32,018 bases of DNA from Planctomycetota bacterium (GTDB lineage Bacteria > Planctomycetota > Brocadiia > SM23-32). Below the pieces are notes generated by a model. The model did no database searches. It was not told the origin of the DNA and saw only the letters and a list, made by a program, of their open reading frames with translations. The position numbers were made by a program, and so were the translations under genes. The DNA lies in contig DAOVRD010000006.1 in assembly GCA_030628375.1 (NCBI GenBank), positions 1 to 32,018 of the forward strand. The letters are read 5' to 3'. How positions within the stretch are numbered: position 1 is the stretch's first letter; every line of letters begins with the position of its first letter. Below, one piece after another: positions 1 to 8,734 of this stretch.

Positions 1-264
1 CGCCGTCTGTCGCACCGGCCCCTTGCAGATGCCGTCCCGGCAGCCCGACTGGCGGCGCGGAGAGCGGAGTTCAGGTGGATTCTCTCCGGGCGGCGTGGGA
101 TTCGGGCTGAATGCTCTTCGCACAGCGGCCCGTGGCATGGGCGTTCCCGGCCTCAGTTACGAGTCCACGGCCCTCTACCTCGGCTCTTCCCCCTCGGGGT
201 CGCGCAGAGACTGAGAGGATGCCTGGCGCTCCCGGGTCCCGGCCGCACGTGTCCAGCAGGCAAT
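1..264. other. Non-coding or unresolved leader upstream of the GH57 gene
   Basis: I see no supported gene here. One plus-strand frame stays open from the window edge to a stop near 214, but its translation is Arg/Gly/Ser-rich with no recognisable motif. It could be the tail of a gene that starts outside the window. No clear sigma-70 promoter, tRNA or strong hairpin is visible in front of the gene at 265. Confidence 0.4.
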
Positions 265-1890
265 ATGGCTAAGGGCTATCTGATACCGGTTCTGCACTGT
301 CACCTGCCCTACGTGCACCATCCTGACTACGACGATTTTCTGGAAGAGGATTGGTTCTACGAGGCCGTGTCGGAGACGTACGTGCCGCTGCTCCACGTGC
401 TGGAGCGGCTCGAAGCGGACGGCGTGCCTTTCGCGCTGACCCTCTCGTTCAGTCCCACCCTCTGCGAGATGCTGTCCAACGATCTGTTGCAGCGGCGCTG
501 CGTGCGTTACCTGGAAAGGCGGGTGGAACTGGCGGAGAAGGAGATCGGGCGGACCGAAGGGGGACCGTTCTCCGAGGCCGCGCGCCTGTATCACCGGCGC
601 TATCGGGAGGTGCATCGGACCTACGCGGAGCGCTACGATCGGAAGCTGCTCCGGGGCTTTGCCGAACTGGCGCAGCGGGGCTCCATCGAGCTTATCGGTT
701 CGGCGGCCACTCACGCGCTCCTGCCTCTGCTGGACACGTCGGAAGGCAAGAGGGCCCAGGTGGCAGTGGGCCTGCGCAACTTCGAGAAGCACTTCGGCGG
801 CCGGCCCGGCGGTTTCTGGCTGCCCGAGTGCGCGTATGGGCCGGGCATTGACGATATCCTCGCCGAGTTCGGCCTGCAGTACTTCTTCGTGGATACTCAC
901 GGGGTGTTGCTGGCCGAGCCGCGGCCCCGGTTCGGCGTATTCGCCCCGCTTGCGACCCCGGCGGGCGTGCTCGCATTCGGGCGCGACGTCGAGTCATCCA
1001 GGCAGGTATGGAGCGCCGACGAAGGCTACCCCGGCGCGCCGGAGTACCGGGAGTTCTACCGAGACCTGGGCTATGACGCCGAGCTTGAATACCTGCGGCC
1101 GTACCTCCACGCCGACGGCGTCCACCGTTACCTGGGCTTCAAATACCATCGGATAACGGGCGACGTCCCGCTGGATCGGAAGGAGCCCTATCGGCCTGGC
1201 GACGCGACGGCGCGCGCCGAGGCGCACGCTGAGCATTTCGTGAAGCACCGGGTGGATCAGGTCAGTCGCCTCCACCGTGCAACCGGTCTGGATCCTGTGA
1301 TCGTCGCGCCCTACGACGCGGAGTTGTTCGGCCACTGGTGGTTGGAGGGCTTGCAGTTCCTGGAGTCGGTCTTCCGGCGGGCTGCGGTGCGCGACGAACT
1401 GGCGTGTGTTACGCCCGGCCATTACCTGCGGGATCGCCGGGACCGCCGGCCCGGAGCCGCGCAGGCGGGACGGCCCGCGCTGTCCACCTGGGGGGATCGC
1501 GGCTACTTCGAGGTCTGGGTCAACGGCTCGAACGACTGGATATACCCGCGCCTGCACGCAGCGGAGGCCGGGATGGTTCAGGCCGCGGTGAGCATGCCTG
1601 CGGCGGAGGGCCTTACGGGGCGCGCGCTGGACCAGTGTGCGCGGGAGTTGATGCTTGCGCAGAGCAGCGACTGGCCGTTCCTCATGTCCGTCGGGACCGC
1701 CCGGGACTACGCCGTCAGGCGTTTCAAAGACCTGATGGGGCGCTTTGACGACCTGTTCGGCCAGGTGCGCGCCGGCAAGATTGACAAAGGACGCCTGGAG
1801 ACATATGAATGGCTCGACGACGCCTTCCCCGAGATGGACTACACCGTTTTCCGGAAGAACCAGCACGGGCCCCATTCCTCGGCGGGATGA
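265..1890 (+). CDS. Glycoside hydrolase family 57 1,4-alpha-glucan branching enzyme
   Basis: The protein (541 aa) is predicted to be a cytoplasmic glycogen branching enzyme, which transfers part of an alpha-1,4-glucan chain to make alpha-1,6 branches. It shows the GH57 motifs in order. The first is HCHLPY at residues 11-16. The WLPECAY motif has the expected catalytic nucleophile Glu near residue 188. The PYDAELFGHWW motif has the acid/base Asp near residue 351. A Trp-rich segment (SNDWIYPRLH) and a helical C-terminal region follow, as in GH57 branching enzymes of the Thermus and Thermococcus type. The length is typical of the family. The ATG at 265 places the first motif at the usual distance from the N-terminus, although its ribosome site is weak. 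It stands alone with no other glycogen gene beside it. A related GH57 4-alpha-glucanotransferase or amylase activity is possible. Confidence 0.88.
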   Translation: MAKGYLIPVLHCHLPYVHHPDYDDFLEEDWFYEAVSETYVPLLHVLERLEADGVPFALTLSFSPTLCEMLSNDLLQRRCVRYLERRVELAEKEIGRTEGGPFSEAARLYHRRYREVHRTYAERYDRKLLRGFAELAQRGSIELIGSAATHALLPLLDTSEGKRAQVAVGLRNFEKHFGGRPGGFWLPECAYGPGIDDILAEFGLQYFFVDTHGVLLAEPRPRFGVFAPLATPAGVLAFGRDVESSRQVWSADEGYPGAPEYREFYRDLGYDAELEYLRPYLHADGVHRYLGFKYHRITGDVPLDRKEPYRPGDATARAEAHAEHFVKHRVDQVSRLHRATGLDPVIVAPYDAELFGHWWLEGLQFLESVFRRAAVRDELACVTPGHYLRDRRDRRPGAAQAGRPALSTWGDRGYFEVWVNGSNDWIYPRLHAAEAGMVQAAVSMPAAEGLTGRALDQCARELMLAQSSDWPFLMSVGTARDYAVRRFKDLMGRFDDLFGQVRAGKIDKGRLETYEWLDDAFPEMDYTVFRKNQHGPHSSAG

Positions 1891-1900
1891 GTCGAAACAG

Positions 1901-2025
1901 AAAATGGGGACTGGCAACCCCGAGGGTGCCTGTATCCCATTTTCCGGGATCGCAGCGAAAAACGGGACAGGCACAGAACGACGTGCCAGTCCCTGTTTTT
2001 CGCCGCTGTCCCGTTCTCCAATTTG
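1901..2025. repeat. Cluster of REP-like nested inverted repeats
   Basis: Five copies of a motif of about 17 bp, with consensus close to AAAANNGGGACWGGCAC, lie in alternating orientation. Forward copies are at 1901-1917 and 1958-1974. Reverse copies are at 1926-1943 and 1983-2000, and a degenerate reverse copy is near 2007-2025. Outer and inner copies pair into nested stem-loops. The arrangement resembles REP/BIME palindromes mobilised by Y1 (REP-associated) transposases. No transposase gene is present here, so this would be a non-autonomous copy. It lies just after the GH57 stop codon and could also form a 3' stem-loop in that mRNA. Confidence 0.7.
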
Positions 2026-2079
2026 CCCGGTGTCAGCGGCCAGAAATAGCGGATACAACTGCACGCTCAGCTTCGCGTT

Positions 2080-2099
2080 GGGCGCCCTGGCAGGCGCCC
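2080..2099. repeat. Perfect 7-bp stem, 6-nt loop inverted repeat
   Basis: GGGCGCC and GGCGCCC flank the loop CTGGCA. No T-run follows on either strand, so I do not call it an intrinsic terminator. The remaining sequence from about 2100 to 2340 holds no gene that I can support. Confidence 0.5.
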
Positions 2100-2343
2100 C
2101 GGTTCCCTTGCGGACCGTGGGTAGGGGCTTCTGACAAAACAAACTTGCCAGGTTTGGCACGCCCATTGACATTCAGTCGGCCTGGACTCTCGCTGCGCTC
2201 GAGTTTGGCCGAAGTCGGCTTCGCTGCCGCCAGCGCCTTAACGGCCGCTCGGGGCGGTCACTGGCTGCGCTTTACGGATATTTGAGGGCGGAGGGTCGGG
2301 CCAAGACTCCGGTCCAGAGGGGCGCCGGGAACGGGCGCACTCT

Positions 2344-2370
2344 ATCCTGTAAATCCTGTACATCCTGTTA
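2344..2370. repeat. Three tandem copies of a 9-bp ATCCTGTNN repeat
   Basis: ATCCTGTAA, ATCCTGTAC and ATCCTGTTA follow one another without gaps in the intergenic region upstream of glnS. It is a short direct repeat with no coding potential. Similar ATCCTGT arrays occur as intergenic repeats in other environmental bacterial genomes, as I recall. Confidence 0.6.
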
Positions 2371-2460
2371 AGGCCGTTGTATTGCCGCCCACCGCCACCG
2401 GGTCATCCATCTGATCCGCTTCGGGACAATTGAATGGCCCTGCGTCGGCAGCAAGCCCAG

Positions 2461-2490
2461 TTGACATGCCATCGCCCATGCCCGTACTAT
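2461..2490 (+). promoter_or_regulatory. Sigma-70-type promoter of glnS
   Basis: A perfect -35 TTGACA at 2461-2466 is followed after 18 bp by TACTAT at 2485-2490 (4 of 6 matches to the -10 consensus). Transcription would begin near 2497. That gives a 5' leader of about 54 nt before the ATG at 2551 and excludes the upstream in-frame ATG at 2434 as the start. Confidence 0.65.
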
Positions 2491-2550
2491 CAGTTGTCCG
2501 GCCTGGAGCGCTTCGGCCGGTGGGGTTACGGAGACCAGACAGGCGAGAAC

Positions 2551-4287
2551 ATGAAGGAACCGGAGACCGACAGGCACAAGAAAGACCCGCAAGGCGACGG
2601 GCGTCCCATGCACTTCATCCGTCAGATCATTGCGGCAGACGTGGAAGCCGGCAAGAACGACGGACGGGTTCATACGCGGTTCCCCCCGGAGCCGAACGGC
2701 TATCTGCACATAGGCCATGCCAAGGCCTTCTGTCTCAATTTCGGCATGGCCGAGGACTTCGGCGGGTTGTGCAACCTGCGGTTCGACGATACGAACCCGA
2801 CCAAAGAAGAGGTGCAGTACGTCGAGGCCATCAAGGAAGACATCCGGTGGATGGGGTTCGACTGGGGCGACCGGGAGTACTACGCATCCGATTACTTCGA
2901 GCAGCTTTACGACTATGCCGTCCGGCTCATCGAGAAAGGCAAGGCGTACGTCTGCGACCTCAGCTCGGATGAGATCCGGGCATACCGAGGCACGCCGACC
3001 GAACCAGGCCGCGACAGCCCGTACCGCGAGCGATCGGTCGAAGAGAACCTCGACCTGTTCGCGCGCATGCGGGCGGGCCGCTTCGAGGACGGCAGCCGCG
3101 CCCTGCGCGCCAAGATCAATATGGCCCATCCCAATTTGAACATGCGGGATGCCGTCATGTACCGAATCCTGCGCGCCACGCACCACAGGACCGGCGACAA
3201 CTGGTGCATCTACCCGACTTACGACTGGGCCCACGGCCAGTGCGACTCCATCGAAGGCATCACCCATTCTCTGTGCGACCTGGAGTTCGAGAACCACCGC
3301 CCCCTCTACGACTGGTTCCTGGACCGGCTCGGAGTTCATCACCCGCAGCAGAGCGAGTTCGCCCGGCTGGAACTCACCAACACTATGCTGAGCAAGCGGA
3401 GACTGCGACGGCTCGTCGAGGAAGGGCATGTGACGGGATGGGACGATCCCCGCCTGCCTACCCTACGCGGGCTGCGCAGACGGGGGTACACTGCCGGGGC
3501 CATCCGGAGCTTCTGCGAGAGGATCGGCGTGGCCAAGACCGCAAGCGTCGTTGACATGGCCCTGCTGGAGCATTGCCTGCGGGAAGACCTGAACAAGCGC
3601 ACGCCGCGCGTAATGGGCGTGCTGCGGCCGTTGAAGGTGGTCATAGACAACTACCCCGAAGGCCAGGTGGAAGAGCTGGACGCCATAAACAACCCCGAGG
3701 ATCCCAGCGCGGGCACACGGAAGATCCCCTTCTCCCGAGTTCTGTACATCGAACAAGACGACTTCCGCCAGCATCCCCCGAGGAAGTTCTACCGTCTGGC
3801 CCCGGGCCGGGAGGTCCGCCTGCGCTACGCCTATTTCATCACCTGCGTGGACGCAGTGAAGGACGAAACGACGGGCGAGGTGGTGGAACTGCATTGCACC
3901 TATGATCCGGCCACACGGGGGGGTGACTCCCCTGACGGCCGCAAGGTGAAGGCGACGCTGCACTGGGTCTCCGCAGCCCACGCGCTCGAAGCCGAAGTGC
4001 GGCTGTACGACCATCTGCTCAAAGAAGCAGAGCCTGGGGAGGAGGCCGGCGACGACTTCACGGCGCGTCTGAACCCCGGTTCGTTGCAGGTTCTCACGTC
4101 GTCTCGCGTCGAGCCCGGCCTTGCAGGGGCAGCGCCGGGGACTCGGTACCAGTTCGAGAGACTGGGCTATTTCTGCGTTGATCCGGATTCGTCAGACGAG
4201 AGGCTCGTGTTCAATCGGACGGTCACCTTGCGCGACAGATGGGCAAGGATCCAGAAAGCCGAAGAGAGACGCAGCAAGCTCACCTGA
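2551..4287 (+). CDS. glnS: Glutaminyl-tRNA synthetase
   Basis: GlnRS charges tRNA-Gln with glutamine in the cytoplasm. The class I signature is clear: [20 protein letters not shown] has HIGH at residues 53-56, followed by NLRFDDTNP. The KMSKS-equivalent MLSKRRL lies near residue 279. The C-terminal half has the two beta-barrel anticodon-binding domain, including [15 protein letters not shown], typical of bacterial GlnRS. Length from ATG 2551 is 578 aa, slightly above the E. coli enzyme (554) because of a charged N-terminal extension before the conserved FIRQII. The in-frame ATG at 2434 would add 39 aa but lies upstream of the predicted promoter. The stop codon overlaps by 8 nt the 3' end of the convergent unknown gene at 4280-4702. 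Confidence 0.96.
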   Translation: MKEPETDRHKKDPQGDGRPMHFIRQIIAADVEAGKNDGRVHTRFPPEPNGYLHIGHAKAFCLNFGMAEDFGGLCNLRFDDTNPTKEEVQYVEAIKEDIRWMGFDWGDREYYASDYFEQLYDYAVRLIEKGKAYVCDLSSDEIRAYRGTPTEPGRDSPYRERSVEENLDLFARMRAGRFEDGSRALRAKINMAHPNLNMRDAVMYRILRATHHRTGDNWCIYPTYDWAHGQCDSIEGITHSLCDLEFENHRPLYDWFLDRLGVHHPQQSEFARLELTNTMLSKRRLRRLVEEGHVTGWDDPRLPTLRGLRRRGYTAGAIRSFCERIGVAKTASVVDMALLEHCLREDLNKRTPRVMGVLRPLKVVIDNYPEGQVEELDAINNPEDPSAGTRKIPFSRVLYIEQDDFRQHPPRKFYRLAPGREVRLRYAYFITCVDAVKDETTGEVVELHCTYDPATRGGDSPDGRKVKATLHWVSAAHALEAEVRLYDHLLKEAEPGEEAGDDFTARLNPGSLQVLTSSRVEPGLAGAAPGTRYQFERLGYFCVDPDSSDERLVFNRTVTLRDRWARIQKAEERRSKLT

Positions 4288-4702
4288 CAAGCTCAGCACC
4301 ACGACGGTAGCTGCTCAGCATCCGTCCGCCGCGCCGTATGCCGCGCAGTTCGCGGTCAATCGCAGCGAGGATGCCCTTGACCGCTCCCCCCAGTTCCCCG
4401 TACATCCAGCCGGCCTTCTCCACGGCGCAGCGACATCCGGCCACGTGCAGAGTCAACTGTTCGCGGTCCTTCGGAGGAAGCCGCACAATCTCGTCGCGCC
4501 GCCGCGACAATTCCTGTGCAAGGGCCGTTATGCGGCTGCAAACCGGCCGGACTGCACGCAGATGACCCCAAACGGCGTCTTCCACCTCATCCGCCGGGGC
4601 GCTGTCAAGCTCGGCCAGCGATTGCGCAAGCGTGTCGCACTGCTCGACGAGGTCCCGGACCAGTTCGACGGCGAGGCGCTGTGCGGAACCAGCGGAGGCC
4701 AT
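4280..4702 (-). CDS. Unknown helical protein, last gene of the flagellar cluster
   Basis: I do not recognise this 140-aa protein. It appears to be all alpha-helical and soluble, with no signal peptide or membrane segment. It contains two Cys close together (GCRC) near residues 89-91 and a basic C-terminus. It starts one base after the stop of the gene at 4704-5303, so the two are almost certainly co-translated. It is the last gene of the flgF-to-flgL unit. The size, helical character and position downstream of flgK-flgL would suit a secretion chaperone or flagellin-level regulator, but that is inference from context only. Its stop lies inside the end of the convergent glnS gene. Confidence 0.7.
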   Translation of the reverse strand: MASAGSAQRLAVELVRDLVEQCDTLAQSLAELDSAPADEVEDAVWGHLRAVRPVCSRITALAQELSRRRDEIVRLPPKDREQLTLHVAGCRCAVEKAGWMYGELGGAVKGILAAIDRELRGIRRGGRMLSSYRRGAELVR

Positions 4703-4703
4703 G

Positions 4704-5303
4704 TCAGAGTTCGCCCTTCATTTCACGGATGAGGTCCGCAATGCCGACCAGCGCCGGCAGAAGCCCGTCCTCAAGGTCGGCTGCCAGGCCTTGCCAGTCC
4801 TCGTTCTCCTGGTGGCCCTGCATTGCCTGTAGGGCCTCCGAGACCCGGCCGAGCAGCGGCTCGGACGCATCCGCAAGCCCGCGCTGAAGGCCACACGTGT
4901 TCTGGACCTGGTAAAGGCACACGAGCAGTTGGTGCACCGCATCGAGCAGTCTGAACAGGTCGGCGTTGGCCTCCTTGACGGGTCCCTGGCGCAAGCCGCG
5001 AGCTACCTCCCCGGCCGCCTTCTGAACGACGGCGACCATACCCTCCACGTCCGTCAAGATGCGCAGCGAGTAACCCCGGAGATCGTCGGTGCCAATGGCG
5101 ACTTCGCAAGTGTCTCCCAGGACTTCTTCCCTGCGCTCGACCAGCTCTGCGCCGGTCCAGTTGCGTTGGCCCACCTTGACTTCCACGACGACTTCGTCGG
5201 GGGGCACCTTACCTGACGCACGCAGACCGTCCAGGAGACTCGCCAGAGTGGCGCCGTCATCCAGACCCTCGTTCAGGACCTGCCCGTTCACGCTGACTCT
5301 CAT
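4704..5303 (-). CDS. Unknown two-part protein following flgL
   Basis: This 199-aa protein has no family that I recognise. Residues 1-75 begin MRVSVNGQVL and alternate predicted strands with one helix, a pattern resembling a small ubiquitin-like (beta-grasp) fold. Residues 86-199 look like a helical bundle. I chose the ATG at 5303 because it is preceded by GAGGA at 7-nt spacing. A start at 5327 would overlap the flgL stop without a ribosome site. In many bacteria fliW and csrA occupy this place after flgL, and this gene does not resemble either. It is followed after one base by another unknown helical gene. A role in hook-associated protein or flagellin control is inferred from position only. 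Confidence 0.7.
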   Translation of the reverse strand: MRVSVNGQVLNEGLDDGATLASLLDGLRASGKVPPDEVVVEVKVGQRNWTGAELVERREEVLGDTCEVAIGTDDLRGYSLRILTDVEGMVAVVQKAAGEVARGLRQGPVKEANADLFRLLDAVHQLLVCLYQVQNTCGLQRGLADASEPLLGRVSEALQAMQGHQENEDWQGLAADLEDGLLPALVGIADLIREMKGEL

Positions 5304-5323
5304 GCTTGGTTCCTCTTTTGGAC

Positions 5324-6223
5324 TCACAGGAAATTGGCAATGGAAAGATTCCCAGAGCTTGCGGCCAGCTTCATGACGACTTGGAGCAGTGCCATATGGC
5401 TGTTGTACTCGATCGAGAGTTGGGAGATGTCGGCGTCCTGGCGGTCGGAGATGACCTGCTCGTTGAAGTGCTGCAGATTCTGGGTGACGGTTCGGAGGAG
5501 CTGGAGCTGAGAGTGCCGCTCGCCGAGCTGGCCCAGGGACTGCCGGATGTCCCCGTGACAGGTCTCCAGGCTGCCTATAAGGCGGTTTATCTCGTCCATG
5601 TCGTCCGCGCGCATGGCATCGCGGAGTTCAATGAGGGTTTCGAAGATATCCCCTTCTCCCTGGAAGATGCCCTTGCCGACCAGATTGGCTTCCGCCGTCA
5701 CACCCGGAGCGACGACCACCTCGGTGCTGACCATCGCGCCCACGTACACGACGGAATCAATGTCGCCGTCAATGTTTGTCGTCACCTCAAAAGGAACGGT
5801 CCGGGTGGACTGGCCGGAGAACACGTACGCGCCGTTGTGCTCCACGCTTGCCATGGAGATCAGAGTTTCCAGCAGGCCGTTGACGCCTTCCGCCATGGCA
5901 CGTCGGTTCGCTGGACTGTAGGTGCCGGTGGCCGACTGGATGGCCAGTTCCTTAACTCGGGAGATGGTCTCCGAGACGTTCTGCAGTGTGCTTGTGCTCA
6001 CGGAGAGCATGCTTTCGACCATGCCCAGGTTTTGCAGACAGGCGTCTATTTTTGCATTCTCGCGCTCAAGATACATGACCTGTCTTGCAGCGGGCACGTC
6101 GTCGGACACGGAGTTGAGCCTCTTCCCGGTGCTGAGCTGTTGGTTCAACTTGCTCAAACGTTCCAGGTTGTGGGAGATCGAGAAGATCAGGTTCCTGTCG
6201 AGCATGTTCTGCGTAACTCTCAT
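5324..6223 (-). CDS. flgL: Flagellar hook-filament junction protein FlgL (HAP3)
   Basis: FlgL forms the second junction ring between hook and filament and is exported through the flagellar type III system. The 299-aa protein starts MRVTQNMLDRNLI and has the flagellin-like N-terminal coiled region (LSKLNQQLSTGKRLNSVSDD, residues 23-42). It ends with the matching C-terminal helix (QLSIEYNSHMALLQVVMKLA), and both form the D0/D1 coiled coils. The central domain is short. AAGG precedes the ATG, and the gene begins 9 nt after flgK. The flgN-flgK-flgL order is the usual one. A flagellin is unlikely because of the FlgL-type N-terminus and its position directly after flgK. Confidence 0.95.
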   Translation of the reverse strand: MRVTQNMLDRNLIFSISHNLERLSKLNQQLSTGKRLNSVSDDVPAARQVMYLERENAKIDACLQNLGMVESMLSVSTSTLQNVSETISRVKELAIQSATGTYSPANRRAMAEGVNGLLETLISMASVEHNGAYVFSGQSTRTVPFEVTTNIDGDIDSVVYVGAMVSTEVVVAPGVTAEANLVGKGIFQGEGDIFETLIELRDAMRADDMDEINRLIGSLETCHGDIRQSLGQLGERHSQLQLLRTVTQNLQHFNEQVISDRQDADISQLSIEYNSHMALLQVVMKLAASSGNLSIANFL

Positions 6224-6232
6224 CGCTTTCCC

Positions 6233-8230
6233 TTACATCAGGCTCACGAGCTCGGACAGCATGTCGTCCACGATAGAGATGTATCTGAGCGCGCCCTGGT
6301 AGAGCGTGCGTGCCTCGATCATCCGGATCATCTCCTCATCTATGCTGACGCCGGAGAAGGAGTCACGGCGGTTGGTCAGGTTCTTAACCAGTTGCTCCTG
6401 GTTCTGGAACTGGACGGAGCGCGTGTTCTTGCTGGTGCCGACGTGGCCGACCAGGGTGTCATAAAAGCCTGCCAGCGTGGCGGTTCCGGCAGACATCAGG
6501 TTCTCGGACTGCAGATCGGCCACGTCCAGGAACCGCTGGTTGTCGCCCAGCATTGGCCGCATCGCCCCCGCCAGACAGCTCGGCTCGTCGGCGACGCGCT
6601 GTGCCACACTGATGCCCCGCGCCCCAAGACCGTTGAAAAGAACGTTCAAGCCCAGCGCGTCCAGTACGCCGGCGGTGTCCATTTCGACATACGCCGTGAA
6701 CGAGAATCCGTCTGCGGCGGCGACGTTTCCTGCGCCCAGCGAGAGTTTCAGTCCATTTTCCACTTCGATCAGGTCGCGCGGGTCGTAATCGGCGTCTATC
6801 CGGCGATTCAGTGTCCGGAGGATCGGGCCGCTGGGCTGCCGCACGTCGATTCGAATGTCAATTGTGTCCGTACCGATTGCGCCTCCGTCCAGGAACGTGA
6901 CCTCGTAGACGAGATCATCCTCGCCGCCGTAATCGCCCAACACGACCGGCGAGGTCGGGTTGACAGCAGTGATATCACCGGGCTCGGCCGGGTCGGGGTC
7001 GTACGGCGTGGCGAACCCGAACGCATAGCCGTCATCGGCCTGCAGGTTCAGCTTGTCACCAACCACGGTGGCGTTCACGTGAACGACGGTCGCGTTTATG
7101 GCGTTCCTCAGATTCACCAGGAAAGCATCGCCTGCCTGAGTCGTGTCCAGAGCAAGTTCATACTGGGTCACCTCGCCGGTTGACTCGTCTTCCACGTTAA
7201 TGACCAGTTTCTCGCTCGCGCCGGCGGGCACGCCGTAGCCCTGATCGGAGAACGGCTCGCTGTCCGGGAACGCGTTCAATCCCTCCAGGCTGTGGAATCG
7301 GCCGGTGAGCCCCAACGCCGTGGTATGAATCAAGTTGACAGAGCGGCGCAGAGCGTTGGCCAGCTCGTCAAGCGCGGACTGGTACTGCGGCACCACGTCA
7401 TCGACGAGATCCAACAGCGCTCCAAGCCGCCCCTCGCGAACGTCTATGCGGTGCCCCGCCGCCTCCTCCCGCTGCACTATCAAGCCGTCCTCAGTGGGTG
7501 TAGCCGTTATGGGGATGTGGAGGTTCTCGTGCACAAGCAGCGTTCCCGAGCAACTGACGTTGACAACGCCGTAGTCGACCTCGTACAGCGAGACGTTGAT
7601 CAGCTCGGCCAGCTCGGAGATCAACTGGTCCCTGGTATCCTTCAGGCCGCCGGCCGAAGTCCTCCCCGTTTCGATGGTGCGGATCCGGCCGTTGAGGTCG
7701 GCTATCCTCTCAGTGAGTGCGTTGACGCGGTTGACGGTGGCATCAACGTTGCTGAGCAGGTTGTCCATGACGTCGGTCAGGCCGCCGTCCAACCGGTTCA
7801 AGGTGTCACACAGCGCCCGGGCTCTCTGCGCCACCTGCTCACGCAAGCTCGGGTCGTCGGGGTTGCCGGCCAGCAGATTAAGGCTCTGGAAGAACTCGCC
7901 AAGCCGGGCGCTGAGGCCGGCATCCGACGGCTCCGCGAAGAGAATCTCCAGGTGCGTCAGGACCTCCAACTCCGTCCCGAACCGTCCTCTGACTTGCACA
8001 TGCTCCAGCAACGCCCTCTCTATCAACTCGTTGCGGACCCGCCGCACATCTTCGACGGAGGCCCCCAGGCCGATGCGGACGCCGCCCGCCGTGGGACCGA
8101 TCACGGGAGCCACAGTGGCCCTCTTGATGTGATAACCGGGCGTGTTGGCATTGGCGATGTTGTCGCCAGCTATGTCAATGAGCTGGGCGGCCGTTCTGAT
8201 CGCGTTCACCCCAGTGCCAAAACCAGCCAT
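6233..8230 (-). CDS. flgK: Flagellar hook-associated protein FlgK (HAP1)
   Basis: FlgK makes the first ring of the hook-filament junction. The 665-aa product has the conserved N-terminus (residues 1-40, with GDNIANANTPGYHIKR) shared by rod, hook and HAP proteins, and the conserved C-terminus (QNQEQLVKNLTNRRDSFSGV, SIDEEMIRMIEARTLYQGAL). The middle has a large variable region of about 300 residues rich in Asp and Thr, making it longer than E. coli FlgK (547 aa). Surface-exposed domain inserts of this kind are common in FlgK. GGAGG lies 5 nt upstream of the ATG, and the gene starts 9 nt after flgN, which encodes its likely chaperone. Confidence 0.97.
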   Translation of the reverse strand: MAGFGTGVNAIRTAAQLIDIAGDNIANANTPGYHIKRATVAPVIGPTAGGVRIGLGASVEDVRRVRNELIERALLEHVQVRGRFGTELEVLTHLEILFAEPSDAGLSARLGEFFQSLNLLAGNPDDPSLREQVAQRARALCDTLNRLDGGLTDVMDNLLSNVDATVNRVNALTERIADLNGRIRTIETGRTSAGGLKDTRDQLISELAELINVSLYEVDYGVVNVSCSGTLLVHENLHIPITATPTEDGLIVQREEAAGHRIDVREGRLGALLDLVDDVVPQYQSALDELANALRRSVNLIHTTALGLTGRFHSLEGLNAFPDSEPFSDQGYGVPAGASEKLVINVEDESTGEVTQYELALDTTQAGDAFLVNLRNAINATVVHVNATVVGDKLNLQADDGYAFGFATPYDPDPAEPGDITAVNPTSPVVLGDYGGEDDLVYEVTFLDGGAIGTDTIDIRIDVRQPSGPILRTLNRRIDADYDPRDLIEVENGLKLSLGAGNVAAADGFSFTAYVEMDTAGVLDALGLNVLFNGLGARGISVAQRVADEPSCLAGAMRPMLGDNQRFLDVADLQSENLMSAGTATLAGFYDTLVGHVGTSKNTRSVQFQNQEQLVKNLTNRRDSFSGVSIDEEMIRMIEARTLYQGALRYISIVDDMLSELVSLM

Positions 8231-8239
8231 CGGGCCCTC

Positions 8240-8734
8240 CTATACGTCTTCATGGAAGGTGCTGAGGGTGTGGTTCCGCCCCACTGAACCGTCGGCTGAA
8301 TAGGTCCGATCGGGGCCTTCCCCCCCCGTCAGGGCGGTCAGTATCTGTTCGTCCAGTTCCAACGCCTGCCTCACGACCATGCTGGTGGCGGCGGCTTCCT
8401 GCCGGACCTTCTGCACCAGAAGCAGCAGTCGCTCACGGCGGTCGCTCAAGGCTACGGACAGCGGCCCATTGACCATCTCCACGAGCTTCCCGAGCGTGAC
8501 GGGGCCTTCGTGCTCGCCAGCGATGAGGGTCAGCTTCTCGCGCATGCACAGTGTGCGCTGCTCCAGGTCCGATTCCGCGGCCTGCAGCGACGCTTCTGTG
8601 CGCACCAGCTCCCCGAGTTCCCTCAGATCGCCCAGCCGCACGCATTCACTCATCTGTCTCATTAGCGACAGCTTGTGCCGGAGCAGCTCGACCTGCTCGT
8701 CCAGAACCGGCAGCAGTTCTTCAACCTCTTTCAT
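8240..8734 (-). CDS. flgN: Flagellar export chaperone FlgN
   Basis: FlgN is a cytoplasmic chaperone that delivers FlgK and FlgL to the export gate. The protein is about 164 aa, almost wholly helical, and contains long heptad stretches (residues about 5-55 and 85-135). The assignment rests on helical composition, length and its place between flgJ and flgK, because FlgN sequences are poorly conserved. I chose the ATG at 8734, which has GGAG 9 nt upstream. A GTG at 8758 has no ribosome site. The start overlaps the end of flgJ by 14 nt. Confidence 0.8.
   Translation of the reverse strand: MKEVEELLPVLDEQVELLRHKLSLMRQMSECVRLGDLRELGELVRTEASLQAAESDLEQRTLCMREKLTLIAGEHEGPVTLGKLVEMVNGPLSVALSDRRERLLLLVQKVRQEAAATSMVVRQALELDEQILTALTGGEGPDRTYSADGSVGRNHTLSTFHEDV

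Noticed and set aside
23-214. Plus-strand open frame at the window edge
   Set aside because: The translation is Arg/Gly/Ser-rich with no motif or ribosome site. It may be the tail of an outside gene, but nothing supports it.
175-900. Minus-strand open frame opposite the GH57 gene
   Set aside because: The plus-strand GH57 motifs are unmistakable, so this frame is an antisense shadow.
2080-2099. Hairpin after the GH57 gene as an intrinsic terminator
   Set aside because: There is no T-run on either strand, and it lies about 190 nt after the stop codon.
2434-2550. Upstream ATG (2434) as the start of glnS
   Set aside because: It lies upstream of a good sigma-70-type promoter at 2461-2490, and the added residues have no counterpart in GlnRS.
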